NCBI GenBank assembly: GCA_947626135.1
Contig: CANQQZ010000001.1
Coordinates: forward strand, 1-64,000
Reading direction: 5' to 3'
From: an uncultured Clostridia bacterium
GTDB taxonomy: Bacteria; Bacillota; Clostridia; UBA1381
Length of the DNA: 64,000 bases
Position 1 is the first letter of the stretch. The number at the start of each line of letters is the position of its first letter. The notes beneath the pieces were generated by a model. It was not told the DNA's origin, made no database searches, and saw only the letters and a list, made by a program, of their open reading frames with translations. Position numbers and translations under genes: made by a program. Shown here in pieces: positions 17,906 to 27,404 of the stretch.

Positions 17906-20212
17906 ATGAAGGTCAAGGTTTTCGCAGCCGCGGCGGCGGCATGTATGCTTTTACGGACGCCGGCGTTTGCGAGCGTGCTCGGCACGGAATCGGGCGGATG
18001 GGAAACGGACATGGGAGCCGCTACGGTATATCATCAGAATACTTTTGTATCGTCCGAGGTCGGCAGGCAAACGGAAAATTATATAGAATACAAGCCCAAT
18101 GCTGACGCGAAGCCGGTCGTGATAAACGGGTATTCCGTCTGGGGGACCCGCAGTCTCAGCTCAGCCGTATCGTATATGTATGATAACGGAAGCCGTCCCA
18201 TAGCCGGCGTGAACGCGGATTATTTTTCGTTTACCACGGGAATACCTATGGGCAACACGATTATAGACGGAGAAATCGTGTCAAGCGAAAATATGGGTCA
18301 GGACGGCGTGGCGTTCCGCTCCGACGGCTCGGCGTTTATAGATTGGGTGGATATACAAACAACGGTGTCTGACGGAACGTCATCGGTTGACGTGGATTGC
18401 ATAAACAAATGGTATCAAAACGGCTACGACCCGATTTTTATGCTGACGGATAAGTTCGCGTCATCCACGCATACGTCGTGCGAATGCCTGTTCGTAATCT
18501 GTACGCCTGTGTCGGGAAGGCTCGCGATAGGCAGCACCGCTGAATATGTGGTCAACGATTCGTTTGTTTACGAGGGCGACGTGGAAATACCGGAGGGGAA
18601 GGCGGTGCTTCTGATCGCCACGGGCGGAATACCGGAGCATTACGCTTTTTTAAATAATTTAAAGGCGGGGCAGACGATAACCGTGACAAACAGCAGCGCC
18701 GACGGCGATAATGCCAAATGGTCCGACGTAAAGCAGCTGGTAAGCTCGGTCGGCGGGCGTATCATAAAGAACGGCGAGCTCGGAAGCGTCACGGATAATC
18801 AAGCCGCGCCGCGAACGGCTGTCGGCGTAAGACCGGACGGCAGCTCAATATTTTACACGCTTGACGGACGGCAGAGCGGATACAGCTACGGTGCGCAGAT
18901 CGAAACGGTAGCGCGGCGTCTGATGGAGCTGGGATGCACGGACGCCGTAAATCTTGACGGAGGAGGCTCGACGAGCATAGGAGCGCTGTTTCCTGGTACC
19001 GACGAGTTTGTGGTTATGAATTCTCCCTCGGACGGATCGCTGAGAAATGTGGCGAATTTTCTGTTTATTCGTGACGACAGAACAAGAACCGATATCCCGG
19101 GTATTATAAACGCCGATGATGAAGCTTTCGGGGGCTTTCTGTCGGGAATGACTCATAAGGCTGAGATATTGTCGGTTTATGATACGGCAAATTACAAGAT
19201 GGAAAATCCAAAATTAACATATACGATAGAGAACGGTTCCGGCGCGCGGTGCTCCGTGGATGCGGACGGGGTAATACGCTTTGAAGGCGAGGGAACGGCG
19301 GTTCTCCGCGTGACAGGCGGCGAGGCGGGTATATCGCGTGAATATAAAGTATATGAAACGCCTGAGGAAATACGGGTTTATAACAGCGAGGACTGGAAGG
19401 AAATAGATGCGATATACACCGAGGCTAACGAGGAATTACAGCTTAATCTTGCGGCTGCCGCGTTTGTCGGCGGAGAAGAGCTCAACGCTTATGACGGACT
19501 GTTCAACTGGTCGATTGAGGGCGATATAGGCTCGGTCAACGACGAGGGCATATTCACTCTTGCGGACACGGCAAACAAAAGCGGTAAAATCCTCGTCCGC
19601 GCCGGGAATCTCGTTAAGGAAATTCCCGTTACGATAGCGGATTATCCGCGGATAAATCCGTTCGCGGATACAGCCGGTCACTGGGCTCAGAATACGATAA
19701 GCGCAATGGCGGAATACGGGATTTTAAAGGGCATGGAGGAAAACGGAGGCTTGTATTTCCATCCCGACGCGAATATGACACGGGCGCAGTTTGCATCCAT
19801 GATATGCAATTATATGGGGCTTGACACGGGAAAATATGCGAATATGAATATAGGATTCGCGGATTATAATGATATTCAGCTATGGGCTGTTCCCTGCGTA
19901 AAGGCGGCTTATACGGAGGGACTGATGACCGGACGGGGAGAAAGCGGCGGAAACCCGGTATTTGCCCCGGAGGACAGTATAACCCGCGCGGAGGCGATGA
20001 CTATTATTGCGCGCATGCTGAATATGAGCGGCGGCGAAGCCGTATCGTTTACCGACGAATCTGAAATTCCGGCATGGGCGGCGGACGGAATAAGCGCGCT
20101 TGTGTCGGGAAACATTGTAAACGGCTATGACGACGGCTCAATACGCCCGAATAACAACGTTACCAGAGCCGAGGCGGCGGCTATGATGCTCAACGTTAAG
20201 AATAATCAATAA
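17906..20212 (+). CDS. Secreted phosphodiester glycosidase (NAGPA domain) with SLH cell-wall anchor
   Basis: The ATG at 17906 is chosen because GGAGGG lies 5 bases before it and a clean signal peptide (MKVKVFAAAAAA..AFA) follows; an ATG six codons upstream lacks a site. The 768-residue product has an NAGPA/DUF2233 phosphodiester alpha-N-acetylglucosaminidase domain (about 95-395) with the NADYFSF segment (102) and the NLDGGGSTS signature (about 348). An Ig-like stretch follows. Three SLH repeats begin near residue 582 (FADTAGHWAQ, FADYNDIQLWA, FTDESEIPAWA), and the last ends YDDGSIRPNNNVTRAEAA. SLH domains bind pyruvylated secondary wall polysaccharide, and a CsaB pyruvyltransferase is encoded 3 kb downstream. 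The natural substrate, probably a GlcNAc-phosphate linkage in wall glycans, is inferred from the family. Confidence 0.92.
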   Translation: MKVKVFAAAAAACMLLRTPAFASVLGTESGGWETDMGAATVYHQNTFVSSEVGRQTENYIEYKPNADAKPVVINGYSVWGTRSLSSAVSYMYDNGSRPIAGVNADYFSFTTGIPMGNTIIDGEIVSSENMGQDGVAFRSDGSAFIDWVDIQTTVSDGTSSVDVDCINKWYQNGYDPIFMLTDKFASSTHTSCECLFVICTPVSGRLAIGSTAEYVVNDSFVYEGDVEIPEGKAVLLIATGGIPEHYAFLNNLKAGQTITVTNSSADGDNAKWSDVKQLVSSVGGRIIKNGELGSVTDNQAAPRTAVGVRPDGSSIFYTLDGRQSGYSYGAQIETVARRLMELGCTDAVNLDGGGSTSIGALFPGTDEFVVMNSPSDGSLRNVANFLFIRDDRTRTDIPGIINADDEAFGGFLSGMTHKAEILSVYDTANYKMENPKLTYTIENGSGARCSVDADGVIRFEGEGTAVLRVTGGEAGISREYKVYETPEEIRVYNSEDWKEIDAIYTEANEELQLNLAAAAFVGGEELNAYDGLFNWSIEGDIGSVNDEGIFTLADTANKSGKILVRAGNLVKEIPVTIADYPRINPFADTAGHWAQNTISAMAEYGILKGMEENGGLYFHPDANMTRAQFASMICNYMGLDTGKYANMNIGFADYNDIQLWAVPCVKAAYTEGLMTGRGESGGNPVFAPEDSITRAEAMTIIARMLNMSGGEAVSFTDESEIPAWAADGISALVSGNIVNGYDDGSIRPNNNVTRAEAAAMMLNVKNNQ

Positions 20213-20217
20213 AATAC

Positions 20218-20246
20218 TTGCAAAAAAGCCGTGATGATAGTATAAT
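20218..20246 (+). promoter_or_regulatory. Sigma-A-type promoter of tyrS
   Basis: -35 TTGCAA (20218-20223), 17-base spacer, -10 TATAAT (20241-20246). The leader is only about 30 bases, so there is no room for a T-box. Confidence 0.8.
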
Positions 20247-20281
20247 AATGGCAATATATACACAAAAAAGGGGAAAGAACA

Positions 20282-21496
20282 ATGGAAAATGTATTTGACG
20301 TCCTGAAGGAGCGCGGATTGATCGCGCAGACGACGCACGAGGATGAAATAAGGGAGTTGCTCGGCAGCGAAAGGGTAACGTTTTATATAGGCTTTGACCC
20401 GACGGCGGACAGCCTTCATGTGGGACATTTTTTGCAGATGGTTGTAATGAAGCATATGCAGGATCACGGGCATCGCCCGATTGCCCTTGTGGGCGGAGGC
20501 ACGGGTCATATAGGCGACCCGTCGGGAAGAACGGATATGCGGTCGATGATGACGACCGAAACGATAAACCATAACTGCGAGTGCTTTAAGCAGCAGCTTT
20601 CGCGCGTTATCGATTTTTCCGACGGCAAAGCGCTTATGGTAAACAACGCCGACTGGCTCTTAAATCTTAATTACGTGGATTTCCTGCGCGACATAGGCGC
20701 GTGCTTTTCCGTAAATCAGATGCTTACAGCCGAATGCTTCAGGCAGAGGCTTGAAAAGGGCTTGTCGTTTCTGGAATTTAACTACATGCTCATGCAGGGC
20801 TACGACTTTTTGATGCTCAACCGCAGATATGGCTGCAGGCTGGAGCTCGGCGGCGACGACCAATGGAGCAATATTTTAGCCGGTATGGATTTGTGCCGCA
20901 AAAAGGATCAGAAGCAGGTATACGGCATGACGTTCACGCTGCTCACAACGAGCGACGGCAAGAAAATGGGCAAAACACAGGCGGGCGCCATATGGCTCGA
21001 CCCGAAAAAGACAAGTCCGTATGATTTTTATCAGTATTGGGTAAACGTGCAGGATGCAGACGTTATAAAATGCCTGAAGCTGCTAACGTTTATCCCGATG
21101 GACAAAATCCGTGAAATGGAAAAATGGGAAGGCAGGGAGCTGAACGAGGCGAAGCGTATACTCGCTTACGAGGTAACGAAGATGGTGCATGGCGAAGCTG
21201 AGGCTGAAAAATGCAGAAAAGCGGCTGAGGCTGTATTTTCCGGCGGCGGCGTTTCCGACGACATGCCCACGACATCCATACCCGATGCCGTTGGTATGGG
21301 TATGCTTGACGCGCTTGTAAAAACAGGCCTGTTCTCGTCGAAGGGAGAGGCGAGAAGGCTTATTCAGCAGAACGGTCTGTCCGTAAACGATGTAAAATAT
21401 ACCGATCCCAACGGCTGCATAACCGCGGACATGGTAAGGGACGGGAGCATAATAATAAAAAAGGGCAAAAAGGTATTCCACAGAATCACAGTATAA
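20282..21496 (+). CDS. tyrS: Tyrosyl-tRNA synthetase
   Basis: Class I synthetase that charges tRNA-Tyr in the cytoplasm. The 404 residues contain the HIGH-type signature HVGH in [11 protein letters not shown] (about residue 46), the tyrosine pocket around GGDDQWSN (about 195), the KMSKS-type loop KKMGKT (about 229), and a C-terminal S4 RNA-binding domain (about 345-404). The KMGKT loop and length fit the TyrZ-like branch more than the long TyrS type, but this is not certain. GGGGAAAG precedes the ATG. It has its own promoter and terminator and no T-box leader. Confidence 0.97.
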   Translation: MENVFDVLKERGLIAQTTHEDEIRELLGSERVTFYIGFDPTADSLHVGHFLQMVVMKHMQDHGHRPIALVGGGTGHIGDPSGRTDMRSMMTTETINHNCECFKQQLSRVIDFSDGKALMVNNADWLLNLNYVDFLRDIGACFSVNQMLTAECFRQRLEKGLSFLEFNYMLMQGYDFLMLNRRYGCRLELGGDDQWSNILAGMDLCRKKDQKQVYGMTFTLLTTSDGKKMGKTQAGAIWLDPKKTSPYDFYQYWVNVQDADVIKCLKLLTFIPMDKIREMEKWEGRELNEAKRILAYEVTKMVHGEAEAEKCRKAAEAVFSGGGVSDDMPTTSIPDAVGMGMLDALVKTGLFSSKGEARRLIQQNGLSVNDVKYTDPNGCITADMVRDGSIIIKKGKKVFHRITV

Positions 21497-21543
21497 AAAT
21501 AAGGCGGCATGCTTTTTTGGCATACAGCCCTGACAGGCGCAGG

Positions 21544-21582
21544 AAAACGGTATATCGCATAAACCGCGGTATGCCGTTTTCT
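21544..21582 (+). terminator. Probable terminator after tyrS
   Basis: 11-bp stem AAAACGGTATA / TATGCCGTTTT with one wobble, followed by a modest T-rich tract. Confidence 0.6.
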
Positions 21583-21656
21583 GTGTCTTATATCATGTCA
21601 GCTTATTAAAAGATATTTTGCGTTATATTACAAATTAAATACATCTTGTAAACAAC

Positions 21657-21685
21657 TTGCAATATCATACAAAATATAGTATAAT
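21657..21685 (+). promoter_or_regulatory. Sigma-A-type promoter of the envelope polysaccharide operon
   Basis: -35 TTGCAA (21657-21662), 17-base spacer, -10 TATAAT (21680-21685), 43 bases before the first start codon of the six-gene operon. Confidence 0.8.
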
Positions 21686-21728
21686 ACGATATATAATGGA
21701 TAGGTGTGTATAAAAAGCAGGTGAATTA

Positions 21729-23966
21729 ATGGTAAAACAAGGGCTGAAAATATTAATAGCAACCATGCAGCTGGGGATAGGCGGCGCGGAAACGCATATC
21801 GTCGAGCTGGCGAAGGAGCTTGACCGCAGAGGATATAGCGTTGTGGTCGCGTCAAACGGCGGCGATTACGTAAAGGAGCTCGAGGAAGCGGGAATTAAGC
21901 ATTACAAGGTACCGCTGCAAAACAAAAATCCGTTTAATATGGCAAAGGCGGCAAAGCTTCTGAAGCAGATTATTTTATCCGAAAAAATAGAAATAGTTCA
22001 TTCCCACGCGCGTATTCCTTCGTTTATTCTGGGCAGGCTCCATAAGCGGATGGGCTTTCCGTTCGTGACGACGGCGCATTGGGTATTCAACACCGGTTAC
22101 GGATTAAAATATATAACCGACTGGGGTGAAAAGACGGTTGCGGTGTCCGAGGACATAAAGAAATATCTTATGGACAATTATAAAATTCCGGAGGGCGATA
22201 TCCGCGTAACGATTAACGGAATAGATACAGATAAATTTTCGGCGGATACCGAGTGCGGCGATATAAAAGCCGAGCTGGGAATAAACGACGGCGACAGGGT
22301 CATAACGTATATGAGCCGTCTTGACGAATCGCGCTCGCTTGCGGCAAAGCAGCTGATAGAAGCTGCTCCGGAGCTGGCAAAGGAGATACGCGGACTAAAG
22401 ATTATCGTGGTCGGCGGCGGCGATGATTTCAAGCGCGTAAAAGAGCTCGCGCTCCGGGCGAACAGCAAAACAGGGCGCGAAACGGTTGTGCTTACGGGTC
22501 CGAGAACTGATGTGAACAAGCTTATAGCCGTGTGCGAGCTGTTTATAGGAGTAAGCCGTTCGGCTCTGGAGGCGATGTCCGCCGAAAAACCGGTCATTAT
22601 TGCCGGCAACGAGGGCTATATCGGATTATTTGACGAATCGAAGCTGAAAATCGGAATTGATACGAACTTTTGCTGCCGCGGCTGCGAAATGTCGTCGGCA
22701 GCTCTAATAAAGCGCGATGTGTTAAGCTATTTCGCTATGGATGCGGCGGGCAGAAGGCGCATAGGCAGCTACGGGCGGGATTTGATAAAGCGCGAGTACA
22801 GCGTCGGCAGAATGGCGGACGATACGCTTCAGGTTTACGAATGGGCGCTCGGAAAGAACGATGAAATATTGATTTCCGGATATTACGGCTTCCACAACAG
22901 CGGCGACGACGCTCTGTTAAGCGCGATTATACAGGATTTGAATAAATATAAGGGCAGTCCGAATATCGTTGTGCTTTCGGCAAATCCGAAGGAGACGCGG
23001 CGCGAATACGGGGTCAAATCCATTAATCGTTTTGACCTTTTCAGTATACGCAGGCATATGAAAAAAGCGGACATGCTCATTTCCGGCGGAGGAACGCTTA
23101 TTCAGGACCGCACAAGCAATAAGTCCCTATGGTATTATCTTATGATAATAAGGTCCGCGCTCGGCAGAGACATGCGCGTTATGCTCTACGCGAACGGAAT
23201 AGGTCCGTTGTCCGGAGGATTTAACCGGAGGATAACGCGCAAAGTGCTGGACAAGGTGGATTTAATAACGCTGCGCGACGACGGTTCGGCGAGGTATTTA
23301 AAGGACCTGGGCGTCGATATGAGCCGCTCCGTCGTGACAGCCGACCCGGCGCTTAATCTGGCGGAGGCGGACAGCGGAAAGGGACGTGATATTCTTGCGG
23401 CTGCCGGCGTCCCCGAGGGAGTGAAGCTTATGGGGGTCTCGGTCCGCCGCTGGAACGGAGTCGGTCAGGATTTCGAGCGGGTTGTGGCTGAGGCGTGCGA
23501 TTGGGCGACGCAAAAATACGGATATTATCCGGTTCTGCTGCCTATGCAGATGAGCAAGGATCTGACCGTTTCGCAGAATATTATGCGGCGTATGAGCAGT
23601 AAGGCGTCTATAATAGATACTCATCAGAGGGTTGAGGACATGCTGTCCGTTGTCGGCTGTATGGACATATGCGTCGGCATGAGACTTCATACGCTTATAT
23701 ATTCGGTCATTAAGGCGGTGCCGCTTGTGGGACTGGTATATGACCCTAAAATAAGCAGCTTCATGGATTACACGCATCAGAGAATGTATACGGACGTATC
23801 CGAGCTCACGGCGGACAAGCTAAAGGAGCTCATTGCGAAGACGGTTGAGGAATATGAGCAGATACGCCGCGATATACGCGGCAATTACGAAAAGCTCCGC
23901 GCGAAATCGGAGATGAACGGTCAGCTGGCTATAGAGCTGTATGAAAAGGGAAGTGTTGAAATTTGA
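21729..23966 (+). CDS. GT4 glycosyltransferase fused to CsaB polysaccharide pyruvyltransferase
   Basis: The 745 residues hold two enzymes. Residues about 1-370 are a GT-B glycosyltransferase of family 4: LGIGGAETHIVELAKEL at the start, YMSRLDESRS near residue 200, and GVSRSALEAMSAEKPVI as the donor-site motif near 280. From about residue 375 the chain is a CsaB-type pyruvyltransferase: ISGYYGFHNSGDDALLSAI, LISGGGTLIQD, and a late GMRLHTLIY motif. CsaB transfers pyruvate from phosphoenolpyruvate onto secondary wall polysaccharide, making the ketal that SLH domains bind. The two are usually separate genes. It heads an operon whose next gene overlaps the stop by 4 bases. The SLH protein at 17.9 kb is a likely beneficiary. 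Confidence 0.92.
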   Translation: MVKQGLKILIATMQLGIGGAETHIVELAKELDRRGYSVVVASNGGDYVKELEEAGIKHYKVPLQNKNPFNMAKAAKLLKQIILSEKIEIVHSHARIPSFILGRLHKRMGFPFVTTAHWVFNTGYGLKYITDWGEKTVAVSEDIKKYLMDNYKIPEGDIRVTINGIDTDKFSADTECGDIKAELGINDGDRVITYMSRLDESRSLAAKQLIEAAPELAKEIRGLKIIVVGGGDDFKRVKELALRANSKTGRETVVLTGPRTDVNKLIAVCELFIGVSRSALEAMSAEKPVIIAGNEGYIGLFDESKLKIGIDTNFCCRGCEMSSAALIKRDVLSYFAMDAAGRRRIGSYGRDLIKREYSVGRMADDTLQVYEWALGKNDEILISGYYGFHNSGDDALLSAIIQDLNKYKGSPNIVVLSANPKETRREYGVKSINRFDLFSIRRHMKKADMLISGGGTLIQDRTSNKSLWYYLMIIRSALGRDMRVMLYANGIGPLSGGFNRRITRKVLDKVDLITLRDDGSARYLKDLGVDMSRSVVTADPALNLAEADSGKGRDILAAAGVPEGVKLMGVSVRRWNGVGQDFERVVAEACDWATQKYGYYPVLLPMQMSKDLTVSQNIMRRMSSKASIIDTHQRVEDMLSVVGCMDICVGMRLHTLIYSVIKAVPLVGLVYDPKISSFMDYTHQRMYTDVSELTADKLKELIAKTVEEYEQIRRDIRGNYEKLRAKSEMNGQLAIELYEKGSVEI

Positions 23967-25519
23967 GCAAAAAGGCGACAGGTCACAAAATGCTGTTCAC
24001 CGCCGGATTTATGGCTATGGCAACGCTTTTGTCAAAGGTGCTGGGTCTCGCGAGGGACTCGATGCTTACGGCGTATTTCGGCTCGGGTATGGTTTCGGAC
24101 GCGTTTTCAACCGCGTCCACGCTTCCGACAGTTTTGTTTGACGTCGTTATAGGCGGTGTTATATCCGCGTCGTTTATACCGGTGTTCAACGATATAATGT
24201 CGAAGCGGGGCAAGGAGGAGGCGCTTAGGTTTGTAAACAAATTCGTTACGCTTATATTGTGCGTATCGGCGGCTATCGCGGCGCTGGGAATAATATTCAG
24301 CCCTCAGCTTGTGACGCTGCAAACCAGCTATACCGGAGCGAAGCATACCCTTACGGCGCAGCTTACGGCGATAATGTTCCCCATGATAATTTTTACGGGA
24401 CTGGCGTTTTCGTTTGTCGGACTGCTGCAATCGTTCGGGGAATATAATATTCCGGCAATAATAAGCCTTGTGTCAAATCTGGCAATTATCCTTTACTACG
24501 CTCTGTTCGGCGAAAGATTTGGTATTTACGGACTTGCCGTAACAATGGTGATAGCATGGAGCCTGCAGTTTTTGATACAGATTCCGTGGATAAAAAAATT
24601 CGGAGTGAAATTCCGGTTCGACTTTCGGTTTAAGGACAGGGACATAGGGCAGATGCTCAGGCTTGCCGGACCGATGCTCGTGGCGACATGGGTGCAGCCG
24701 CTCTATAATCTTGTCAACCAGCGATTCGCGTCCAATATCGAATCGGCTGTGACGAGCATACAGCAGTCGAGCAGACTGTATACGATCGTTGTGGGCGTGT
24801 TCAGCTTCGTTGTGACAAACCTTATATTCCCCAAGCTCGCGCAGACCGTTGCGGGAGACGATATGGAAGGTGCGAAAAGGCTCACGGTTACGTCTATACG
24901 CATGATCGTGCTTATAATCGCGCCGCTTATGGTCGGATTTATAATTCTTTCTCAGCCTGTCGCGACCGTTATATACAACTGGGGCAGAATGGAGCCTGAA
25001 ACCGTTTCGGCAATAGGCGTGCTTTTAAAATTCTATTCGGTAGGAATGCTGGGACTGGGACTGAACGAGATACTGTCAAAGGCGTTTTTCTCGCTTCATG
25101 ACAGTAAAACGCCGATGAGGAATTCAATAATCAGCATGATTGTAAATGTCGCGCTCGCGTATGTGCTCTATAATGTGATGTCCACTAACGGGCTCGCGCT
25201 CGCGGCGGCGTGCGGCTCCATAGTAAACGCGGCGCTGAACTGGCTGTGTATGACGCGCAGATATAAAGGTATGATTAAAAAGTCGGATATTTTTGATATG
25301 CTTAAGATGCTTGCGGCGGCGGCAATTATGGGCGCCGCGGTGTACGCGCTGTACGCGTTTGCTTCGGACGCGGCGGCGGGCATTATAGCGAATGTGATAA
25401 TACGTAATATTGCCGTTTGCGCGGTATGCGCCTTTGCGGGCGCTGCCGTATACGCGGCGGCAGTGTATATTCTCGGTATAAACGAGGTGCGGATGATAAT
25501 AAAAAAACCAAAGGAGTGA
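23963..25519 (+). CDS. murJ: MurJ/MviN-type lipid-linked oligosaccharide flippase
   Basis: Polytopic MOP-superfamily transporter of 518 residues with about 14 membrane segments. The N-terminus MATLLSKVLGLARDSMLTAYFG and the segment FNDIMSKRGKEEALRFVNK are typical of MurJ/MviN, which flips lipid II or related undecaprenyl-linked intermediates outward. The start is a TTG overlapping the previous stop (TTGA), with GGGAAG upstream. Its place between the CsaB fusion and an O-antigen-ligase-like gene suggests it may serve the wall polysaccharide as well as, or instead of, peptidoglycan. The sequence does not decide which. Confidence 0.92.
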   Translation: MSKKATGHKMLFTAGFMAMATLLSKVLGLARDSMLTAYFGSGMVSDAFSTASTLPTVLFDVVIGGVISASFIPVFNDIMSKRGKEEALRFVNKFVTLILCVSAAIAALGIIFSPQLVTLQTSYTGAKHTLTAQLTAIMFPMIIFTGLAFSFVGLLQSFGEYNIPAIISLVSNLAIILYYALFGERFGIYGLAVTMVIAWSLQFLIQIPWIKKFGVKFRFDFRFKDRDIGQMLRLAGPMLVATWVQPLYNLVNQRFASNIESAVTSIQQSSRLYTIVVGVFSFVVTNLIFPKLAQTVAGDDMEGAKRLTVTSIRMIVLIIAPLMVGFIILSQPVATVIYNWGRMEPETVSAIGVLLKFYSVGMLGLGLNEILSKAFFSLHDSKTPMRNSIISMIVNVALAYVLYNVMSTNGLALAAACGSIVNAALNWLCMTRRYKGMIKKSDIFDMLKMLAAAAIMGAAVYALYAFASDAAAGIIANVIIRNIAVCAVCAFAGAAVYAAAVYILGINEVRMIIKKPKE

Positions 25520-25523
25520 TAGT

Positions 25524-27404
25524 GTGAACAGTGTTATTATAAGCTCTTTGCGCGCGTTCGGCGCGCGGATAGCGGAATGGTTCAGATCCTCGGCAATAGG
25601 GCGGGCGTTCTTTTACGTTTGCGCCGCGGTGTCAGGGTCATGGCAAAACAGCTCTATTATGACGTTTCTGCGGCGGGACGAGCGCGTCTACGCGGATAAA
25701 AGCGCAGCGGTAAGGGCAATGAAATGTCCGTTTACGTTTTTGGATTTCGTGAAGCGAAAAATCGGCGCTTTTATAGAGGAGAATATCAAAACGAGCCTCT
25801 TATGCCGCTGGGCAAGGATATATATTAATAATTTTATAGCTGTAAACACGCGGTTTTTCGGAATAATGCTCGTGTGCGCGGGATTAACGTATGCGGCGCT
25901 GAAGCTTGCGGGAGGACACGGAATCGTTCTTTCGGGTGTTATCGCCGCAGCCGCCGGGGTATTGCTGATGCTGGTAAACTTTAACATTATGAGGTTCCTG
26001 AACAACAGCGTCGCCGTGGATTTTATAAAAAGCTGCGCCGGATATAAAGGGCTTGACCTTGAGGCATACGCCGAAAATGAAACGAGCGGAGTTACGAGGC
26101 TTATTCTGGCAGCTGTGATCGGAGCCGTGACCGGAGCGGGACTGGGAGCGGCGGGAATAATCGCGGCTTTTGTGCCGTTCGCGCTGTTTGGGCTTACGCT
26201 TGTGATGTACGCGCCCGTCACAGGAGTGTTCGCCGCGCTTTTTGCCGCGCCGTTTTTGCCGACTATGGCTTTGGCGGGATTATGTCTGTGGACATTGCTT
26301 TCGCTTGTGATAAAATCTGTAACCAAAGAAAATTTCAGGTGGAAATTCGATATGGTCGGAGCGGGAATACTGCTGCTTTTGGCGGTGCTGTTCGTATCGT
26401 CCGCGCTGTCGTTCAGCGCGGCGGGCAGTCTGAAAATATGGGCGCTGTATTTCGTTTTTCTGACATTTTATTTTGTGATAATAAACTCCGTTGAAAATAA
26501 AGATCAGCTTGAGGGTCTGCTGAAGCTGTTCGTAATATCCGGCGCTCTTGTGGCGCTGTATGGAGTGGCGCAGTATCTGTTCGGATGGACGACCGCAAAC
26601 GCGTGGATAGATGAGGAAATGTTCGAGGATTCCACCATGCGCGTATATTCGACGCTCGGAAATCCGAATGTGCTGGGCGAATATCTGCTGCTGGTGCTTC
26701 CGGTTGCGGCGGGATGGTTTTTGAAGTTCAAAGCCGGGGAATGGGCAAAATGGGCATATCTGGCAATGCTTGCGGTGCTCGCGCTTTGTCTTGTCCTCAC
26801 GCAGTCACGCGGATGCTGGATAGGTTTTATGCTGTCGGTGTTTGTGTTCGTGACATTTTACAACGGAAAGCTTTGGGGTCTGATACCGATCGCTCTATGC
26901 ATAATTCCGTTTATTATCCCTCAGACGATGGCGGAGCGTTTTATGAGCATAGGCAATATGGAGGATTCATCCACTTCGTACCGTGTGTTTATATGGCTGG
27001 GAACGCTGGGAATGCTTAAGCATTACTGGCTCGGCGGCATAGGAATGGGCGAGGCGGCGTTTAACGAGGTATATCCGTTCTTTTCATATAACGCAATACA
27101 AGCCCCGCATTCGCATAATTTGTTTTTGCAGCTGACGGTCGAGGCGGGGATCCCGGCGCTTATTGTGTTTTTGGCGACGATGGTCATATTTATAAAAAAG
27201 CTGTCGCTTGTATATAATCCGCGCGAAAGACAAAGCGCCGAAACGCTTATGCCTCTCGCGATAGGCTCCGGAATAATAGGCTTCCTGGTGCAGAGCATGT
27301 TTGACTATACATTCTACAACTATAGGGTCATGGCAGTATTTTTCATGATAATAGCGGCGGGAATGTGCTTTAGTCATCTGAAAAAGGAGGCGGCTGACAT
27401 TTGA
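25524..27404 (+). CDS. O-antigen ligase / Wzy-type polymerase family membrane protein
   Basis: The 626-residue integral membrane protein has about 12 hydrophobic helices and a basic cytoplasmic N-terminus. The C-terminal half shows the Wzy_C/WaaL pattern: LVLTQSRGCWIGF (about residue 425) and HSHNLFLQLTVEAGIPAL (about 530), where the conserved His and Glu act in polymerase/ligase relatives. Such proteins polymerise or attach undecaprenyl-linked glycans at the outer membrane face. The start is GTG, 4 bases after the murJ stop, with AAAGGAG inside the murJ end. It is followed by a glycosyltransferase overlapping its stop. The precise role, polymerase or ligase, is open. Confidence 0.85.
   Translation: MNSVIISSLRAFGARIAEWFRSSAIGRAFFYVCAAVSGSWQNSSIMTFLRRDERVYADKSAAVRAMKCPFTFLDFVKRKIGAFIEENIKTSLLCRWARIYINNFIAVNTRFFGIMLVCAGLTYAALKLAGGHGIVLSGVIAAAAGVLLMLVNFNIMRFLNNSVAVDFIKSCAGYKGLDLEAYAENETSGVTRLILAAVIGAVTGAGLGAAGIIAAFVPFALFGLTLVMYAPVTGVFAALFAAPFLPTMALAGLCLWTLLSLVIKSVTKENFRWKFDMVGAGILLLLAVLFVSSALSFSAAGSLKIWALYFVFLTFYFVIINSVENKDQLEGLLKLFVISGALVALYGVAQYLFGWTTANAWIDEEMFEDSTMRVYSTLGNPNVLGEYLLLVLPVAAGWFLKFKAGEWAKWAYLAMLAVLALCLVLTQSRGCWIGFMLSVFVFVTFYNGKLWGLIPIALCIIPFIIPQTMAERFMSIGNMEDSSTSYRVFIWLGTLGMLKHYWLGGIGMGEAAFNEVYPFFSYNAIQAPHSHNLFLQLTVEAGIPALIVFLATMVIFIKKLSLVYNPRERQSAETLMPLAIGSGIIGFLVQSMFDYTFYNYRVMAVFFMIIAAGMCFSHLKKEAADI

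Noticed and set aside
20247-20281. T-box leader for tyrS
   Set aside because: Only about 35 bases separate the -10 from the ATG, too short for a T-box and its terminator.
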